Shown piece by piece: positions 32,998 through 40,285 of a DNA stretch of 64,000 bases. The DNA comes from Oscillospiraceae bacterium (lineage in GTDB: Bacteria; Bacillota; Clostridia; Oscillospirales; Ruminococcaceae), in assembly GCA_022835495.1 (NCBI GenBank), contig BQOK01000001.1, positions 3,534,001 through 3,598,000 of the forward strand, in the 5' to 3' direction. A model generated the notes under the pieces. It was not told the origin of the DNA and made no database searches. It saw only the letters and a program-made list of their open reading frames with translations. A program made the position numbers and the translations under genes. Every line of letters begins with the position of its first letter. The first letter of the stretch is position 1.

Positions 32998-33413
32998 GCA
33001 CAACGATAAGACCGGAAGTATCTGAGAAAAACCAATACTGGATTGAAAAACACCGGTATTACGAGTTGAAGCATTTCTGTCTACAGTATCCGATATGGCG
33101 GAAATCATATGCCATGCTGGATGGGTTTCCGAGCAGTTGGCCGAAATTGATACCGCCGAGCAGGACAAATAACATCAGCGATCCGGTTGCTAAATGCGCG
33201 ATGGCAAGGCTGTTTTACTCGAATCGGATGGACATGGTCGAACGGATGGCCAAAGAAGCAGACGAAGAACTTTACTGTTATATTTTGAAAGGTGTAACGG
33301 AAGGGGTTTCTTATGATTACATGAGGGTTAAATTTTCTATCCCATGCTGCAAGGATACTTATTACAACTTGTACAGACGGTTCTTCTGGCTGCTCAGCCA
33401 AGAAAGAGGGTGA
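32994..33413 (+). CDS. Phage protein of unknown function, possible HTH regulator
   Basis: A 139-residue basic protein whose C-terminal third (GVTEGVSYDYMRVKFSIPCCKDTYYNLYRRFFWLL, about 100-134) has the spacing of a sigma-region-4-like helix-turn-helix, as in phage ArpU/RinA regulators. The N-terminal half is aromatic-rich and unrecognised. Coupled to the upstream gene by ATGA overlap. Confidence 0.5.
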   Translation: MSTTIRPEVSEKNQYWIEKHRYYELKHFCLQYPIWRKSYAMLDGFPSSWPKLIPPSRTNNISDPVAKCAMARLFYSNRMDMVERMAKEADEELYCYILKGVTEGVSYDYMRVKFSIPCCKDTYYNLYRRFFWLLSQERG

Positions 33414-33417
33414 TAGA

Positions 33418-33621
33418 GTGAAGATTGTAGATGTGGCTGTTAAGAAAGTATATCGGTTCAATTGCCCGAACTGCCAGAGCAGGCTTGAGGCGGAAAGCAG
33501 CGAACTGACAGACATAGGCGGTAAGGTAAGTAAGTTCTATTGCCCAGTGTGCCGAAAAGAGCGCTATATAACCTGGTCTGACTTGAGGAAGAAAATCGTC
33601 TATGAGGGTTCGCAAGAATAA
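33418..33621 (+). CDS. Small zinc-ribbon protein
   Basis: A 67-residue protein with CPNCQS (about 16-21) and CPVCRK (about 42-47), a treble-clef or ribbon zinc site. GTG start at 33418 with GAGGGTGAT upstream. The last codons lie inside the first copy of the dispersed 24-bp element. Confidence 0.6.
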   Translation: MKIVDVAVKKVYRFNCPNCQSRLEAESSELTDIGGKVSKFYCPVCRKERYITWSDLRKKIVYEGSQE

Positions 33622-33635
33622 CAAGCTCCTTTATG
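33612..33635 (+). promoter_or_regulatory. 24-bp repeated phage element, copy 1
   Basis: GCAAGAATAACA, 7 bp, TTATG, then AAAGGAG. The final G is 17 bases before the ATG of the gene at 33652 and the element overlaps the end of the preceding gene. Proposed promoter of the phage RNA polymerase-like protein; see the finding on the whole family. Confidence 0.5.
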
Positions 33636-33651
33636 AAAGGAGTGTAAGCAT

Positions 33652-33786
33652 ATGAAATTATTTGTATTAGCTTTTTTAACGGGAATTGGATTTAAATTTG
33701 GAGAATTCTTAATAGACTTCTTATTTAGTCTAATTCCTCGAAAACGAAGAAAAAACAAAGTTTCTTATCGCCATTACTATTACTAG
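33652..33786 (+). CDS. 44-residue single-pass membrane protein
   Basis: Starts MKLFVLAFLTGIGFKF with AAAGGAG eight to fourteen bases upstream. One hydrophobic helix (about 3-30) precedes a strongly basic tail (RKRRKNK) rich in tyrosine at the end. Too short for family assignment; typical of the many small membrane proteins of this element. Confidence 0.6.
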   Translation: MKLFVLAFLTGIGFKFGEFLIDFLFSLIPRKRRKNKVSYRHYYY

Positions 33787-33796
33787 CAAAAAGATT

Positions 33797-33825
33797 GGGC
33801 CGCTAACAACGGCTCTTTCTTTTTA
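33797..33825 (+). terminator. Rho-independent terminator
   Basis: GGGCCG, CTAACAA loop, CGGCTC, then TTTCTTTTT. Nearly identical to the terminator at 35700. Confidence 0.75.
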
Positions 33826-33933
33826 TCCTAGATTAGAATTCAGTACGCAGGTGACGGAAAAACATGTTAAATTGATATCTGAAAAATTCCCCGGGTTGAA
33901 AATTTGGAAAAACATTTTAAAAGGAGGACGCAC

Positions 33934-34152
33934 ATGAACTTGGCAATTATCTTTGCTCTCGGCGTTTTGGTAGGCGCCATTTTTACGGGTATTGTATTTC
34001 GACTTTTCTTAGTCGGAACGCTTCGAGTCGATCATTCAGATCCGGATGGTCCTTTTTTGTTTTTGGAACTATCGAAGCGGGTTGAAGCGATAGTTTCAAA
34101 AAAGTATGTCGTGATGAGAGTCAAGGCTAAAGACTTCATTCCGCACAAATAA
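33934..34152 (+). CDS. 72-residue single-pass membrane protein
   Basis: ATG 33934 follows AAAAGGAGG. One N-terminal membrane helix (about 2-26, LAIIFALGVLVGAIFTGIVFRLF) and a soluble tail with basic C-terminus (VKAKDFIPHK). Unknown function. An in-frame TTG at 33904 lies before the ribosome site and is rejected. Confidence 0.65.
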   Translation: MNLAIIFALGVLVGAIFTGIVFRLFLVGTLRVDHSDPDGPFLFLELSKRVEAIVSKKYVVMRVKAKDFIPHK

Positions 34153-34166
34153 CACTTCCTTTTATG
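34143..34166 (+). promoter_or_regulatory. 24-bp repeated phage element, copy 2
   Basis: GCACAAATAACA, 7 bp, TTATG, then GAACCC. It overlaps the last codons and stop of the preceding gene and ends 31 bases before the ATG at 34197. Confidence 0.45.
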
Positions 34167-34196
34167 GAACCCAGTAAACGAAAGGAGAAATGCAAA

Positions 34197-34589
34197 ATGG
34201 GCGAAGAAATTAAAAATTTGTTGGAAAAGGAAATCAAGAATCAAATCGAAAACTTGGCTTCTCTCGAACCAGGAAGCGAAAAACACTCTACAGCAGTGGA
34301 AAGCTTGGCGAAACTTTACAAGGTGAAGCTCGATGAAGACAAAACTTCAATGGAGTATCTGGACAAAACTCAGAATCGTGAAAGCGATGAGGGCTTTAAG
34401 GTTGCTCAGATTGAAGAGAATGTCAAAGATCGGTATGTCAAAATTGGTATTGCAGCCGCCGAGCTTGTGCTGCCGTTGATGTTCTACGCATTCTGGATGC
34501 GAAAGGGATTCAAGTTCGAAGAGAAAGGAACTTATACCTCTACGACATTCAGAGGTTTGTTTAGCCGTTTTAAACCAACCAAGAAGTAA
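34197..34589 (+). CDS. Phage protein with helical N-terminus and one membrane segment
   Basis: A 130-residue protein: charged helical region (1-75, likely coiled coil), a hydrophobic segment near 83-102 (VKIGIAAAELVLPLMFYAFWM) and a short Thr/Phe-rich tail. AAAGGAG precedes ATG 34197. No family recognised. Confidence 0.65.
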   Translation: MGEEIKNLLEKEIKNQIENLASLEPGSEKHSTAVESLAKLYKVKLDEDKTSMEYLDKTQNRESDEGFKVAQIEENVKDRYVKIGIAAAELVLPLMFYAFWMRKGFKFEEKGTYTSTTFRGLFSRFKPTKK

Positions 34590-34600
34590 AATGGTTCCGA

Positions 34601-34640
34601 AACGAGGAGTTCGTGGATATCACACGGCCTCTTCGTTTTT
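34601..34640 (+). terminator. Rho-independent terminator
   Basis: ACGAGGAG with inner GTG / CAC and outer CTCTTCGT pairing, followed by T5. Directly precedes copy 3 of the repeated element. Confidence 0.7.
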
Positions 34641-34644
34641 CTCC

Positions 34645-34668
34645 GTTAAAATCGCATCCACTATTATG
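34645..34668 (+). promoter_or_regulatory. 24-bp repeated phage element, copy 3
   Basis: GTTAAAATCGCA, 7 bp, TTATG, then AGAGATG. Lies immediately after a terminator and 91 bases before the next ATG, the position expected of a promoter. Confidence 0.5.
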
Positions 34669-34694
34669 AGAGATGTAAAAGTGCTTTTTATCTC

Positions 34695-34734
34695 TTGATA
34701 ATTCAAAGGTGGCGGTTATACTTAAAATTGCCAC
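34695..34734 (+). promoter_or_regulatory. Sigma-A-type promoter with operator-like repeat
   Basis: -35 TTGATA (34695-34700), 16 bp, -10 TATACT (34717-34722). A GTGGC / GCCAC inverted repeat (about 34709-34734) surrounds the -10. The stretch TATACT-N7-GCCACACA recurs, with one base less, at 54683. Confidence 0.65.
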
Positions 34735-34758
34735 ACAGTATCAAGGAGGTAATTTGCA

Positions 34759-34986
34759 ATGAGCTTTTTTAACGACGCGCAAAAGGACGCATTACTTACT
34801 GGCAGGTATATTTGCAGTAAATGCGGAGCAAGGATGCAGTTCGAGGATGAATGGGAAGATATATTAGTATGCCTCGAATGCGGCCATTCCGTAGAATTGG
34901 AACGGTACGGAATGGAAGACGATGAGGAATATGAAGCTCTGTATCCTACCAGAGAAGAGGTTTGCGGAGAATTTGACGAAGATTAA
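34759..34986 (+). CDS. Small acidic zinc-ribbon protein
   Basis: A 75-residue protein with CSKCGA (about 19-24) and CLECGH (about 38-43), a zinc ribbon, and a very acidic C-terminus (MEDDEEYEAL ... EFDED). AAGGAGG precedes the ATG. Function unknown; the ribbon suggests nucleic acid or protein contacts. Confidence 0.65.
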   Translation: MSFFNDAQKDALLTGRYICSKCGARMQFEDEWEDILVCLECGHSVELERYGMEDDEEYEALYPTREEVCGEFDED

Positions 34987-35002
34987 ATAAGATTATTAGC
35001 AA

Positions 35003-35042
35003 AAGGGAGAGGGTCCTGACGAGGGCTCTTTCTCTTTTCTTT
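35003..35042 (+). terminator. Rho-independent terminator
   Basis: AAAGGGAGAGGGTCC folds onto GGGCTCTTTCTCTTT, followed by CTTTTT. Confidence 0.65.
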
Positions 35043-35054
35043 TTGGTGGTGTAT

Positions 35055-35414
35055 ATGAGATACCATTTTGATAAACCGGAAATCTATCTGTCTATGTACG
35101 GAAGCCGTTATATTTGCGATCATCCCGTTTACAACAGTTGCACGCTATACACGATCGGAGAAAAAGGACTGGCCGTGATACAGCAGAGATTTGATGCGGA
35201 AACCAAGAGTACATGGTGGAGTGAGGTTGACCCGTGGATTACCGACGCTTTATATTTGCACCCCAATTTTCGGGAATACTTTGACGCCCGTTCCGGAACT
35301 TGTACAGACGGCCTCTACCCCACCGTTACTGTCCGACAAATTATGTGGGCGCTGAAAATGAAACCTATCAAACGGGAGCGATGGGAAACAGTCTTTGACA
35401 GACGGGAAATTTAA
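35055..35414 (+). CDS. Conserved phage protein of unknown function
   Basis: A 119-residue protein beginning MRYHFDKPEIYLSMYG with GGTGG upstream. The pattern ending PTVTVRQIMWALKMKPIKRERWETVFD is one I associate with hypothetical proteins of Lachnospiraceae and Oscillospiraceae mobile elements. Aromatic-rich; no catalytic motif visible. Confidence 0.6.
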   Translation: MRYHFDKPEIYLSMYGSRYICDHPVYNSCTLYTIGEKGLAVIQQRFDAETKSTWWSEVDPWITDALYLHPNFREYFDARSGTCTDGLYPTVTVRQIMWALKMKPIKRERWETVFDRREI

Positions 35415-35418
35415 GTTC

Positions 35419-35442
35419 GCAAAAATCGCATCTTCTTTTACG
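35419..35442 (+). promoter_or_regulatory. 24-bp repeated phage element, copy 4
   Basis: GCAAAAATCGCA, 7 bp, TTACG (one change from TTATG), then GAAATC. Ends 36 bases before the ATG at 35478. Confidence 0.45.
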
Positions 35443-35477
35443 GAAATCAATGGGTATTTGAAAGGAGTAAAAGGAGT

Positions 35478-35693
35478 ATGGACGAAATGAAAATAGGGTC
35501 GAAATTCACGACGGGCATTCTGTCGAAGTTGATAGCTATGCTAATCCGAAAGAAGTTTGGGTATGATGTGGAACTCAAACTTAATGAGGTGAACGCAACG
35601 GTTATTGACGGAAAGACACATGTCCATCTGGATGTAGATGCTGAACTCGAAAAAGACGAACTTATGAAAATTTTAAAGAACATTGGTTTGTAA
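35478..35693 (+). CDS. Small phage protein of unknown function
   Basis: A 71-residue protein with an N-terminal amphipathic helix (KFTTGILSKLIAMLIRKKFG) and a beta-rich half (VELKLNEVNATVIDGKTHVHLDVDAEL). AAAAGGAG precedes the ATG. It is flanked by copy 4 of the repeated element and a terminator, so it may be a one-gene unit. Confidence 0.6.
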   Translation: MDEMKIGSKFTTGILSKLIAMLIRKKFGYDVELKLNEVNATVIDGKTHVHLDVDAELEKDELMKILKNIGL

Positions 35694-35699
35694 GGAGAA

Positions 35700-35727
35700 G
35701 GGCCGCTAATAACGGCTCTTTTCTTTT
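35700..35727 (+). terminator. Rho-independent terminator
   Basis: GGGCCG, CTAATAA loop, CGGCTC, then TTTTCTTTT; near copy of the one at 33797. Confidence 0.75.
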
Positions 35728-35732
35728 GCCGC

Positions 35733-35756
35733 GCGAAAATTACAACGCTTATTATG
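35733..35756 (+). promoter_or_regulatory. 24-bp repeated phage element, copy 5
   Basis: GCGAAAATTACA (with CCGC in front), 7 bp, TTATG, then AGGGAAAG. Lies directly after the terminator at 35700 and 105 bases before the next ATG. Confidence 0.55.
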
Positions 35757-35860
35757 AGGGAAAGAGAGTAACCGATTAGGATAGTTGAGGTTGCCATAAT
35801 AGTAAGTTTATGCTTGGCTTACATCTTTCTCTTTTAATTTTTTCACGAAAGGAGAAGACC

Positions 35861-36181
35861 ATGAGCATCGATCAGCTTGAACTAATTTTGTATGACATGT
35901 ATCACATGGATGCTTGGATGCCTCCGTTGTTCGGAAAATGGACAGAGGAATTCAAGAAAAGCAGTTATTCACAATGGGCTGTCGACGAGCTCAGAGATTT
36001 TATCGCCGAAAAAATATATCCGAGAACATCGGGATCAATCGATGAATTCTGTGAACTCGCCCACGAATTCATGGTGAAGATGTTTGCTTATTCAAAAGTA
36101 AATCCGAGAACAAGCCAAATATTTAAATCGGCCGGCAACATGGCTGTAGATATCCTGGATTTACTGAGAGCTATGAGATGA
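35861..36181 (+). CDS. SYSQW-motif phage protein, copy A
   Basis: A 106-residue helical protein. The segment EEFKKSSYSQWAVDELRDFI (about 31-50) and the following ExxHEFMVKMFAY and IFKSAGNMAVDILDLL are matched by the protein at 37270 (EFEKRSYSQWAAYEI, CEMVMYACYG, IFQTAVETAEELILL), so these are paralogues. GAAAGGAG precedes ATG 35861. Function unknown. Confidence 0.6.
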   Translation: MSIDQLELILYDMYHMDAWMPPLFGKWTEEFKKSSYSQWAVDELRDFIAEKIYPRTSGSIDEFCELAHEFMVKMFAYSKVNPRTSQIFKSAGNMAVDILDLLRAMR

Positions 36182-36197
36182 ACGAAAGGAGAAAAAC

Positions 36198-37022
36198 ATG
36201 AACAAAACCCCTGTTATTCAAAGGGCGATCCACAAGTCGGGACTATATTTGAAAAAATATTCTCCTGTTGCTTTGTCATGCGTAGCGTCCGTAGGAGTAA
36301 TCGTAACTGTTGTTACAGCCGTTAAAGCTACTCCAAAAGCTGTAGAACTTGTCAAAGCGGACAGCAGAAAAAATCACGATGGAGATCCATACGCCTACAC
36401 CAGAAAAGAGGCGTTTATGTCAGCGTGGAAATGTTATATTCCAACTGCTGCTTTTGGCCTTTCCACGATAGCCTGTATTATGGGAGCCAATGCGCTTAAT
36501 AGCAGAAAACAGGCTGCGCTAACAAGCGCCTACGCTCTTATTAACCAGTCCTATAAGGAATATAAGGACAAGTTGAAAGAGCTTTACGGAGAAGAGGCAC
36601 ATAATGCGATTGTGGATTCCATAGTGAGCGAAAAGTGTAAGGACGTTTATATTTCGTCACCAAGCTTTATCAGCAGTTCGAGTCTTGACTTTGGTGAAGG
36701 AATGGAACCCGAGATAATTCGTACTTTCTACGACAGCTTTTCCCAGAGGTATTTTGAGACAACCATCGCCAAGGTCATAGAGGCGGAATACCATTTGAAC
36801 CGCAATTTTATGTTTCAAGGCGTAATCCCATTGAACGACTTCTATGAGTTCCTTGGGCTTGAAAAAACCGAATTTGGAGAAACCGTAGGTTGGTCATCCT
36901 GCAACGGCGATATTTACTGGATTGATTTCAACCACCATAAATTAACGCTGGAAGACGGGATGGAAATCTTTGTTATTGACATGGTTTTTGAACCGACCGC
37001 CGAATGGATGGAAGATCTTTAA
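36198..37022 (+). CDS. DUF6353-like phage membrane protein, paralogue 1
   Basis: A 274-residue protein. An N-terminal region with two hydrophobic segments (LKKYSPVALSCVASVGVIVTVVTAVKATPKA near 15-50 and AWKCYIPTAAFGLSTIACIMGANALNSRKQAALTSAYALINQSYKEYKDKL near 75-125) is shared with the proteins at 37778 and 40275: KxSPxxLxxxAxxGxxxTxxxAxKATPKA, WxCYIPxAxxGxxSxxCxxGAxxxxxRxxALxxAYxLxxxSxKEYxxK. The soluble C-terminal domain has an LNEFYxxLGL-type motif and ends near VIDMxFEP. I believe this is the family called DUF6353, phage proteins of unknown role. Confidence 0.7.
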   Translation: MNKTPVIQRAIHKSGLYLKKYSPVALSCVASVGVIVTVVTAVKATPKAVELVKADSRKNHDGDPYAYTRKEAFMSAWKCYIPTAAFGLSTIACIMGANALNSRKQAALTSAYALINQSYKEYKDKLKELYGEEAHNAIVDSIVSEKCKDVYISSPSFISSSSLDFGEGMEPEIIRTFYDSFSQRYFETTIAKVIEAEYHLNRNFMFQGVIPLNDFYEFLGLEKTEFGETVGWSSCNGDIYWIDFNHHKLTLEDGMEIFVIDMVFEPTAEWMEDL

Positions 37023-37026
37023 ATCC

Positions 37027-37050
37027 GCAAAATTTACAAGTCGTATTATG
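37027..37050 (+). promoter_or_regulatory. 24-bp repeated phage element, copy 6
   Basis: GCAAAATTTACA, 7 bp, TTATG, then AAAAGGAGG, so the ribosome site abuts the element. Final G is 19 bases before ATG 37069. Confidence 0.45.
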
Positions 37051-37068
37051 AAAAGGAGGTAGCGCTTT

Positions 37069-37236
37069 ATGATTAACGCTAAAATGGTAAAAATTCTTGG
37101 TATTGTCGCCACCGCAGTAGGTATGGGAGCAACACTGCTAACCGACTGGGTGAACGAAAAGAAAATGGAAGAGAAAATCGATGAACGCATTAACGAAAAG
37201 CTCGCCGCACTTAATGACGAAGAGGAAGAGTCCTAA
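37069..37236 (+). CDS. 55-residue single-pass membrane protein
   Basis: ATG 37069 with AAAAGGAGG upstream. One helix (about 6-26, MVKILGIVATAVGMGATLLTDWV) followed by a charged helical tail (NEKKMEEKIDERINEKL) ending in acidic residues. The stop codon lies inside a terminator stem. Confidence 0.6.
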   Translation: MINAKMVKILGIVATAVGMGATLLTDWVNEKKMEEKIDERINEKLAALNDEEEES

Positions 37237-37254
37237 CAGGGGCTCTTTTTCTTT
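37227..37254 (+). terminator. Terminator overlapping a stop codon
   Basis: AGAG.CCT pairs with AGG.CTCT around AAC, followed by TTTTTCTTT. The TAA at 37234-37236 is part of the hairpin. Confidence 0.55.
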
Positions 37255-37269
37255 GCTCGACAAGCTATC

Positions 37270-37566
37270 GTGTGCGATTCGGAAACGGCTGTTTCGATTA
37301 TCAAGGAATATGTAGACCGGCATTTATTCAGTCCGTCGTTCTCATGGCCTAAAGACGAATTTGAAAAACGGTCGTATTCGCAATGGGCCGCTTATGAAAT
37401 TATCAATCGAATTATGGATAAGCCCTTTGAAATGCCTATCTGTATTATCGAAAGTTTTATCTGCGAAATGGTTATGTATGCTTGTTACGGCGAGGACGAG
37501 CATCGCAGTTTGATATTTCAGACAGCGGTCGAAACAGCCGAAGAATTGATTTTGTTATTTGTTTAA
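37270..37566 (+). CDS. SYSQW-motif phage protein, copy B
   Basis: A 98-residue paralogue of the protein at 35861 (shared EFxKxSYSQWAxxEI core). It starts at GTG 37270 without a good ribosome site and directly after a terminator, so it may be poorly expressed or decaying. The second copies of the neighbouring gene types follow it. Confidence 0.5.
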   Translation: MCDSETAVSIIKEYVDRHLFSPSFSWPKDEFEKRSYSQWAAYEIINRIMDKPFEMPICIIESFICEMVMYACYGEDEHRSLIFQTAVETAEELILLFV

Positions 37567-37582
37567 ACGAAAGGAGAAAAAC

Positions 37583-37762
37583 ATGAAGAGTAAGTTGCGT
37601 GTTGTTTTCGGTATTGGAGTATTCGCAGGATTAGCCGGCGGATTTGTTGTCTCTAAAAAATGCATCTTAAAATCGATGGAGAAATATCTTCAGTCTGATG
37701 AATGCAAAAACGAAATAAAAAGCAGAGTCGATAAACTTTTAAATGACTTAGTTTCTGAATAA
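37583..37762 (+). CDS. 59-residue single-pass membrane protein
   Basis: ATG 37583 follows GAAAGGAGAAAAAC. One helix (about 5-25) and a charged tail with DECKNEIKSRVDKLLNDLV. Resembles the 55-residue protein at 37069 in layout. Confidence 0.6.
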   Translation: MKSKLRVVFGIGVFAGLAGGFVVSKKCILKSMEKYLQSDECKNEIKSRVDKLLNDLVSE

Positions 37763-37777
37763 GAAAGGAGAACTCAA

Positions 37778-38545
37778 ATGGGAAAACACAGTTTATCCAG
37801 CATTGCCAAGAGTGTACGGACGGCGATGAAAAAGCATAGTCCGGAGATACTTACAGGTATCGGCATTGCTGGAATGATTACAACTACAGTCATGGCGGTG
37901 AGGGCAACGCCAAAAGCGCTGATTCTTATCGAGGAGAAAAAAGACGAACTTGAAACAGACCAGCTAAGCGGAAAGGAAATCGTAAAGACAGCATGGCCTT
38001 GTTATATTCCGGCCGCAATCGTTGGCTCAGTTTCTGTTTTCTGTCTTATTGGCGCCAGTTCGACAAATCTGCGTCGGAACGCAGCGCTTGCAACTGCCTA
38101 CACACTTTCCGAATCGACTTTAAAAGAATATCAGGAAAAGGTCGTGGAGGCGATTGGCGATAAGAAGGAGCAGACGATACGGGAATCGATGGCGAAAGAA
38201 AAAATCGTGAAGAATCCCGTTCGGGAAGTGATTCTGACCGAAAAGGGCGGAAATACCATCTGCTATGACGCTATCTCGGGAAGATATTTTAAGTCGGACA
38301 GAGATACCATCAACCGAGCCGTAAACGAATTGAACCGGCAAATGCGGGATGACATGTATGTAACGCTCAACGAGTTTTATTATGCGCTCGGATTAGACGG
38401 GACGAAATTGGGAGATGATCTGGGTTGGAATATCGAAAAGGGATATATCGAACTTGATTTTAGTTCCCATCTTGACGCGAACGGCACCCCTTGCCTGGTT
38501 ATTGATTATCGGGTTGCGCCGGTTTACGATTATCACTCCTGGTAA
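37778..38545 (+). CDS. DUF6353-like phage membrane protein, paralogue 2
   Basis: A 255-residue paralogue of the proteins at 36198 and 40275. Shared blocks: KKHSPEILTGIGIAGMITTTVMAVRATPKA (about 16-45), AWPCYIPAAIVGSVSVFCLIGAS (about 70-92), RNAALATAYTLSESTLKEYQEKV (about 95-117), the DAISGRYFKSDRDTINRAVNELNRQM strand-helix and TLNEFYYALGL (about 195-205). Two hydrophobic helices at the N-terminus would hold it in the membrane. Confidence 0.7.
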   Translation: MGKHSLSSIAKSVRTAMKKHSPEILTGIGIAGMITTTVMAVRATPKALILIEEKKDELETDQLSGKEIVKTAWPCYIPAAIVGSVSVFCLIGASSTNLRRNAALATAYTLSESTLKEYQEKVVEAIGDKKEQTIRESMAKEKIVKNPVREVILTEKGGNTICYDAISGRYFKSDRDTINRAVNELNRQMRDDMYVTLNEFYYALGLDGTKLGDDLGWNIEKGYIELDFSSHLDANGTPCLVIDYRVAPVYDYHSW

Positions 38546-38566
38546 CGACATCACTGAGAAAACCGC

Positions 38567-38590
38567 GCGAAAATTACAATTACTTTAATG
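38567..38590 (+). promoter_or_regulatory. 24-bp repeated phage element, copy 7
   Basis: GCGAAAATTACA (preceded by CCGC as in copies 5 and 8), 7 bp, TAATG, then GAAGAAG. Ends 43 bases before ATG 38633. Confidence 0.5.
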
Positions 38591-38632
38591 GAAGAAGTTC
38601 CACATTTTCAGAATTTGAAAGGAGAACATAAA

Positions 38633-38887
38633 ATGGAAAACAATGCGATTATGAACAACGAGGTTATTGAAACTACTGAGGAAGTCATTGAAAACACAGG
38701 TATGAGCAAGGGTATCAAGATTGCAGCAGGCGTTGGTTTGAGCGTAATTGTAGGCTTTGTAGTCTATAAGTACGTGGCAAAACCGGTGATTGCGAATATC
38801 AAAACCCAGATCGAGCTGAAAAAGATGGCTGCTGAGGAAAAGACAATCATTGTTGACGAAGCAGACGTTTCTACAGAAGAAAACTGA
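38633..38887 (+). CDS. 84-residue single-pass membrane protein
   Basis: ATG 38633 with AAAGGAG upstream. An acidic N-terminus (EVIETTEEVIENTG), one helix near 26-50 (GIKIAAGVGLSVIVGFVVYKYVA) and a charged helical tail. Unknown function. Confidence 0.6.
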   Translation: MENNAIMNNEVIETTEEVIENTGMSKGIKIAAGVGLSVIVGFVVYKYVAKPVIANIKTQIELKKMAAEEKTIIVDEADVSTEEN

Positions 38888-38913
38888 AATTTGAATCTGT
38901 GAAATTCGGACAA

Positions 38914-38950
38914 GGGAGAGTGCCTTAAACAAGGTGCTTTCCCTTTTTTC
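38914..38950 (+). terminator. Rho-independent terminator
   Basis: GGGA..GTGCCTT (38914-38926) pairs with AAGGTGC..TCCC, loop AAAC, then six T residues. Confidence 0.75.
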
Positions 38951-38976
38951 TTTTTACCAAAAAGGAGGGTACGAGA

Positions 38977-39165
38977 ATGAAAGCGTATTACTACGACGGA
39001 CCAGTCATGCGATTTGAAAACTGCGTGCAAAATCGCTGGAAAGCGTCCACCTATGCCCCGTCAGAAGCGAAAGCTAAGAGCAATCTTGCTTATCGGTATA
39101 AAAAAGAAAACGGCATGACGCCGAATACCAAAATCACTCTGCCTGGCAAATTGATCCCGGCTTAA
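38977..39165 (+). CDS. 62-residue basic phage protein
   Basis: AAAGGAGG precedes the ATG. Contains SEAKAKSNLAYRYKKENG, a basic helix, and a Pro/Leu C-terminus. No family recognised; found just upstream of the 199-residue protein in the same unit. Confidence 0.55.
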   Translation: MKAYYYDGPVMRFENCVQNRWKASTYAPSEAKAKSNLAYRYKKENGMTPNTKITLPGKLIPA

Positions 39166-39181
39166 GAAAGGAGAAACCTAA

Positions 39182-39781
39182 GTGGAGGAATACAAAACCA
39201 ATTCAGATAAGTCTCGTCAAGAACAGTCTGAGAAAAAAGTGGAGGCGGTCATCAGCGGAAAAGCGAAAACCCGAAAAAAGGGTGAAATGCAGAAATTCGC
39301 TGATGTTTTCATTGCCGAGGACGCCAACAACGTAAAGTCTTATATTTTGCTGGAAGTCATTGTGCCGGCAATTAAAAAGGCTATTTCTGATATCGTTACT
39401 ACCGGAATCGATATGATTCTTTACGGAGAGGCAGGAAGAACAAGGAAAAACGGTTCTGCTTCCAAAGTATCGTATCGGAATTATTACGAACGGGAAAGCG
39501 AACGCACCCGAGCCGGCTCCGCTATCAGACGGACAAATTTTGACTACGATGATATTTTGTTCGATACTCGCGGAGATGCGGAAGCGGTGCTGGATTCCAT
39601 GAACGATATTATCAGCCAGTACGGTATGGTAAGCGTGTCGGATTTTTATGATTTGGCTAATGTTGCGAACGACAACTACACAATGAACCGTTACGGCTGG
39701 ACAAATATTGCTGGAGCAACTGCTGTAAGGGTTCGGGACGGTTATATTTTGAAACTTCCAAGAGCCATCCCATTGAATTGA
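39182..39781 (+). CDS. Conserved phage protein of unknown function (199 residues)
   Basis: GTG start at 39182 after AAAGGAGAAACC. The N-terminal half is charged (KAKTRKKGEMQKFADVFIAED), followed by a possible membrane-associated helix (LEVIVPAIKKAISDIVTTGIDMILYG). The C-terminal half (FDDILFDTRGDAEAVLDSMNDII, YGMVSVSDFYDLA, YGWTN, VRVRDGYILKLPRA) is a pattern I associate with widespread clostridial phage proteins. Role unknown. Confidence 0.65.
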   Translation: MEEYKTNSDKSRQEQSEKKVEAVISGKAKTRKKGEMQKFADVFIAEDANNVKSYILLEVIVPAIKKAISDIVTTGIDMILYGEAGRTRKNGSASKVSYRNYYERESERTRAGSAIRRTNFDYDDILFDTRGDAEAVLDSMNDIISQYGMVSVSDFYDLANVANDNYTMNRYGWTNIAGATAVRVRDGYILKLPRAIPLN

Positions 39782-39794
39782 AAGGAGAAAAAAT

Positions 39795-40022
39795 ATGATT
39801 GAGTGTAAAATCTGCGGATGCAAATTCAATGCTGTTGAAGAGCGTCATTATATTTCTCGCGACAACGGAAAAAGCGGGTTAGCAGTAGCCTTTGGCTCGG
39901 AACCTGAGGAAAAACTGTACGATACTTTTGACTGCCCTTCATGCGGCTGCCAGATTGCGGTTAAGGAACGAAAGAGAATCTATATCCCTTGCTGTGAAAC
40001 CTGTGAGGAGGACGAAGAGTAA
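39795..40022 (+). CDS. Zinc-ribbon phage protein
   Basis: A 75-residue protein with CKICGC (3-8), CPSCGC (about 51-56) and a CCETC near the acidic C-terminus, giving three cysteine pairs. GAAAGGAG precedes the ATG. The final base of its stop codon is the first base of the next start codon. Confidence 0.6.
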   Translation: MIECKICGCKFNAVEERHYISRDNGKSGLAVAFGSEPEEKLYDTFDCPSCGCQIAVKERKRIYIPCCETCEEDEE

Positions 40023-40285
40023 TGTACGAATCCCCTGACAAAATGGTGTCGCACCCGGCACATTATCAATCTGAAACCGGTTTGGAAGTTATCGATGTGA
40101 TAGAGGCTTTTACATTTGACCTCAAGGGCATCGAAGCAACCGATACCGGCAACATCATCAAATATGCCTGCCGTTGGAAACAGAAAAACGGCATTCAAGA
40201 CCTCGAAAAGATTATGTGGTATACACAGCATCTTATCGACCATCTCAGAAAACTCGAAAAGGAGAATGAAACCTATGAAAAATAA
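40022..40285 (+). CDS. DUF3310 phage protein
   Basis: An 87-residue protein with the DUF3310 pattern HPAHYQ (about 11-16), GLEVIDVIEAF, GNIIKYACRWKQKNGIQDLEK and WYTQHLI. The family is common near phage replication genes and is sometimes annotated as nucleotide kinase, without proof. It overlaps the next gene by 11 bp. Confidence 0.8.
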   Translation: MYESPDKMVSHPAHYQSETGLEVIDVIEAFTFDLKGIEATDTGNIIKYACRWKQKNGIQDLEKIMWYTQHLIDHLRKLEKENETYEK

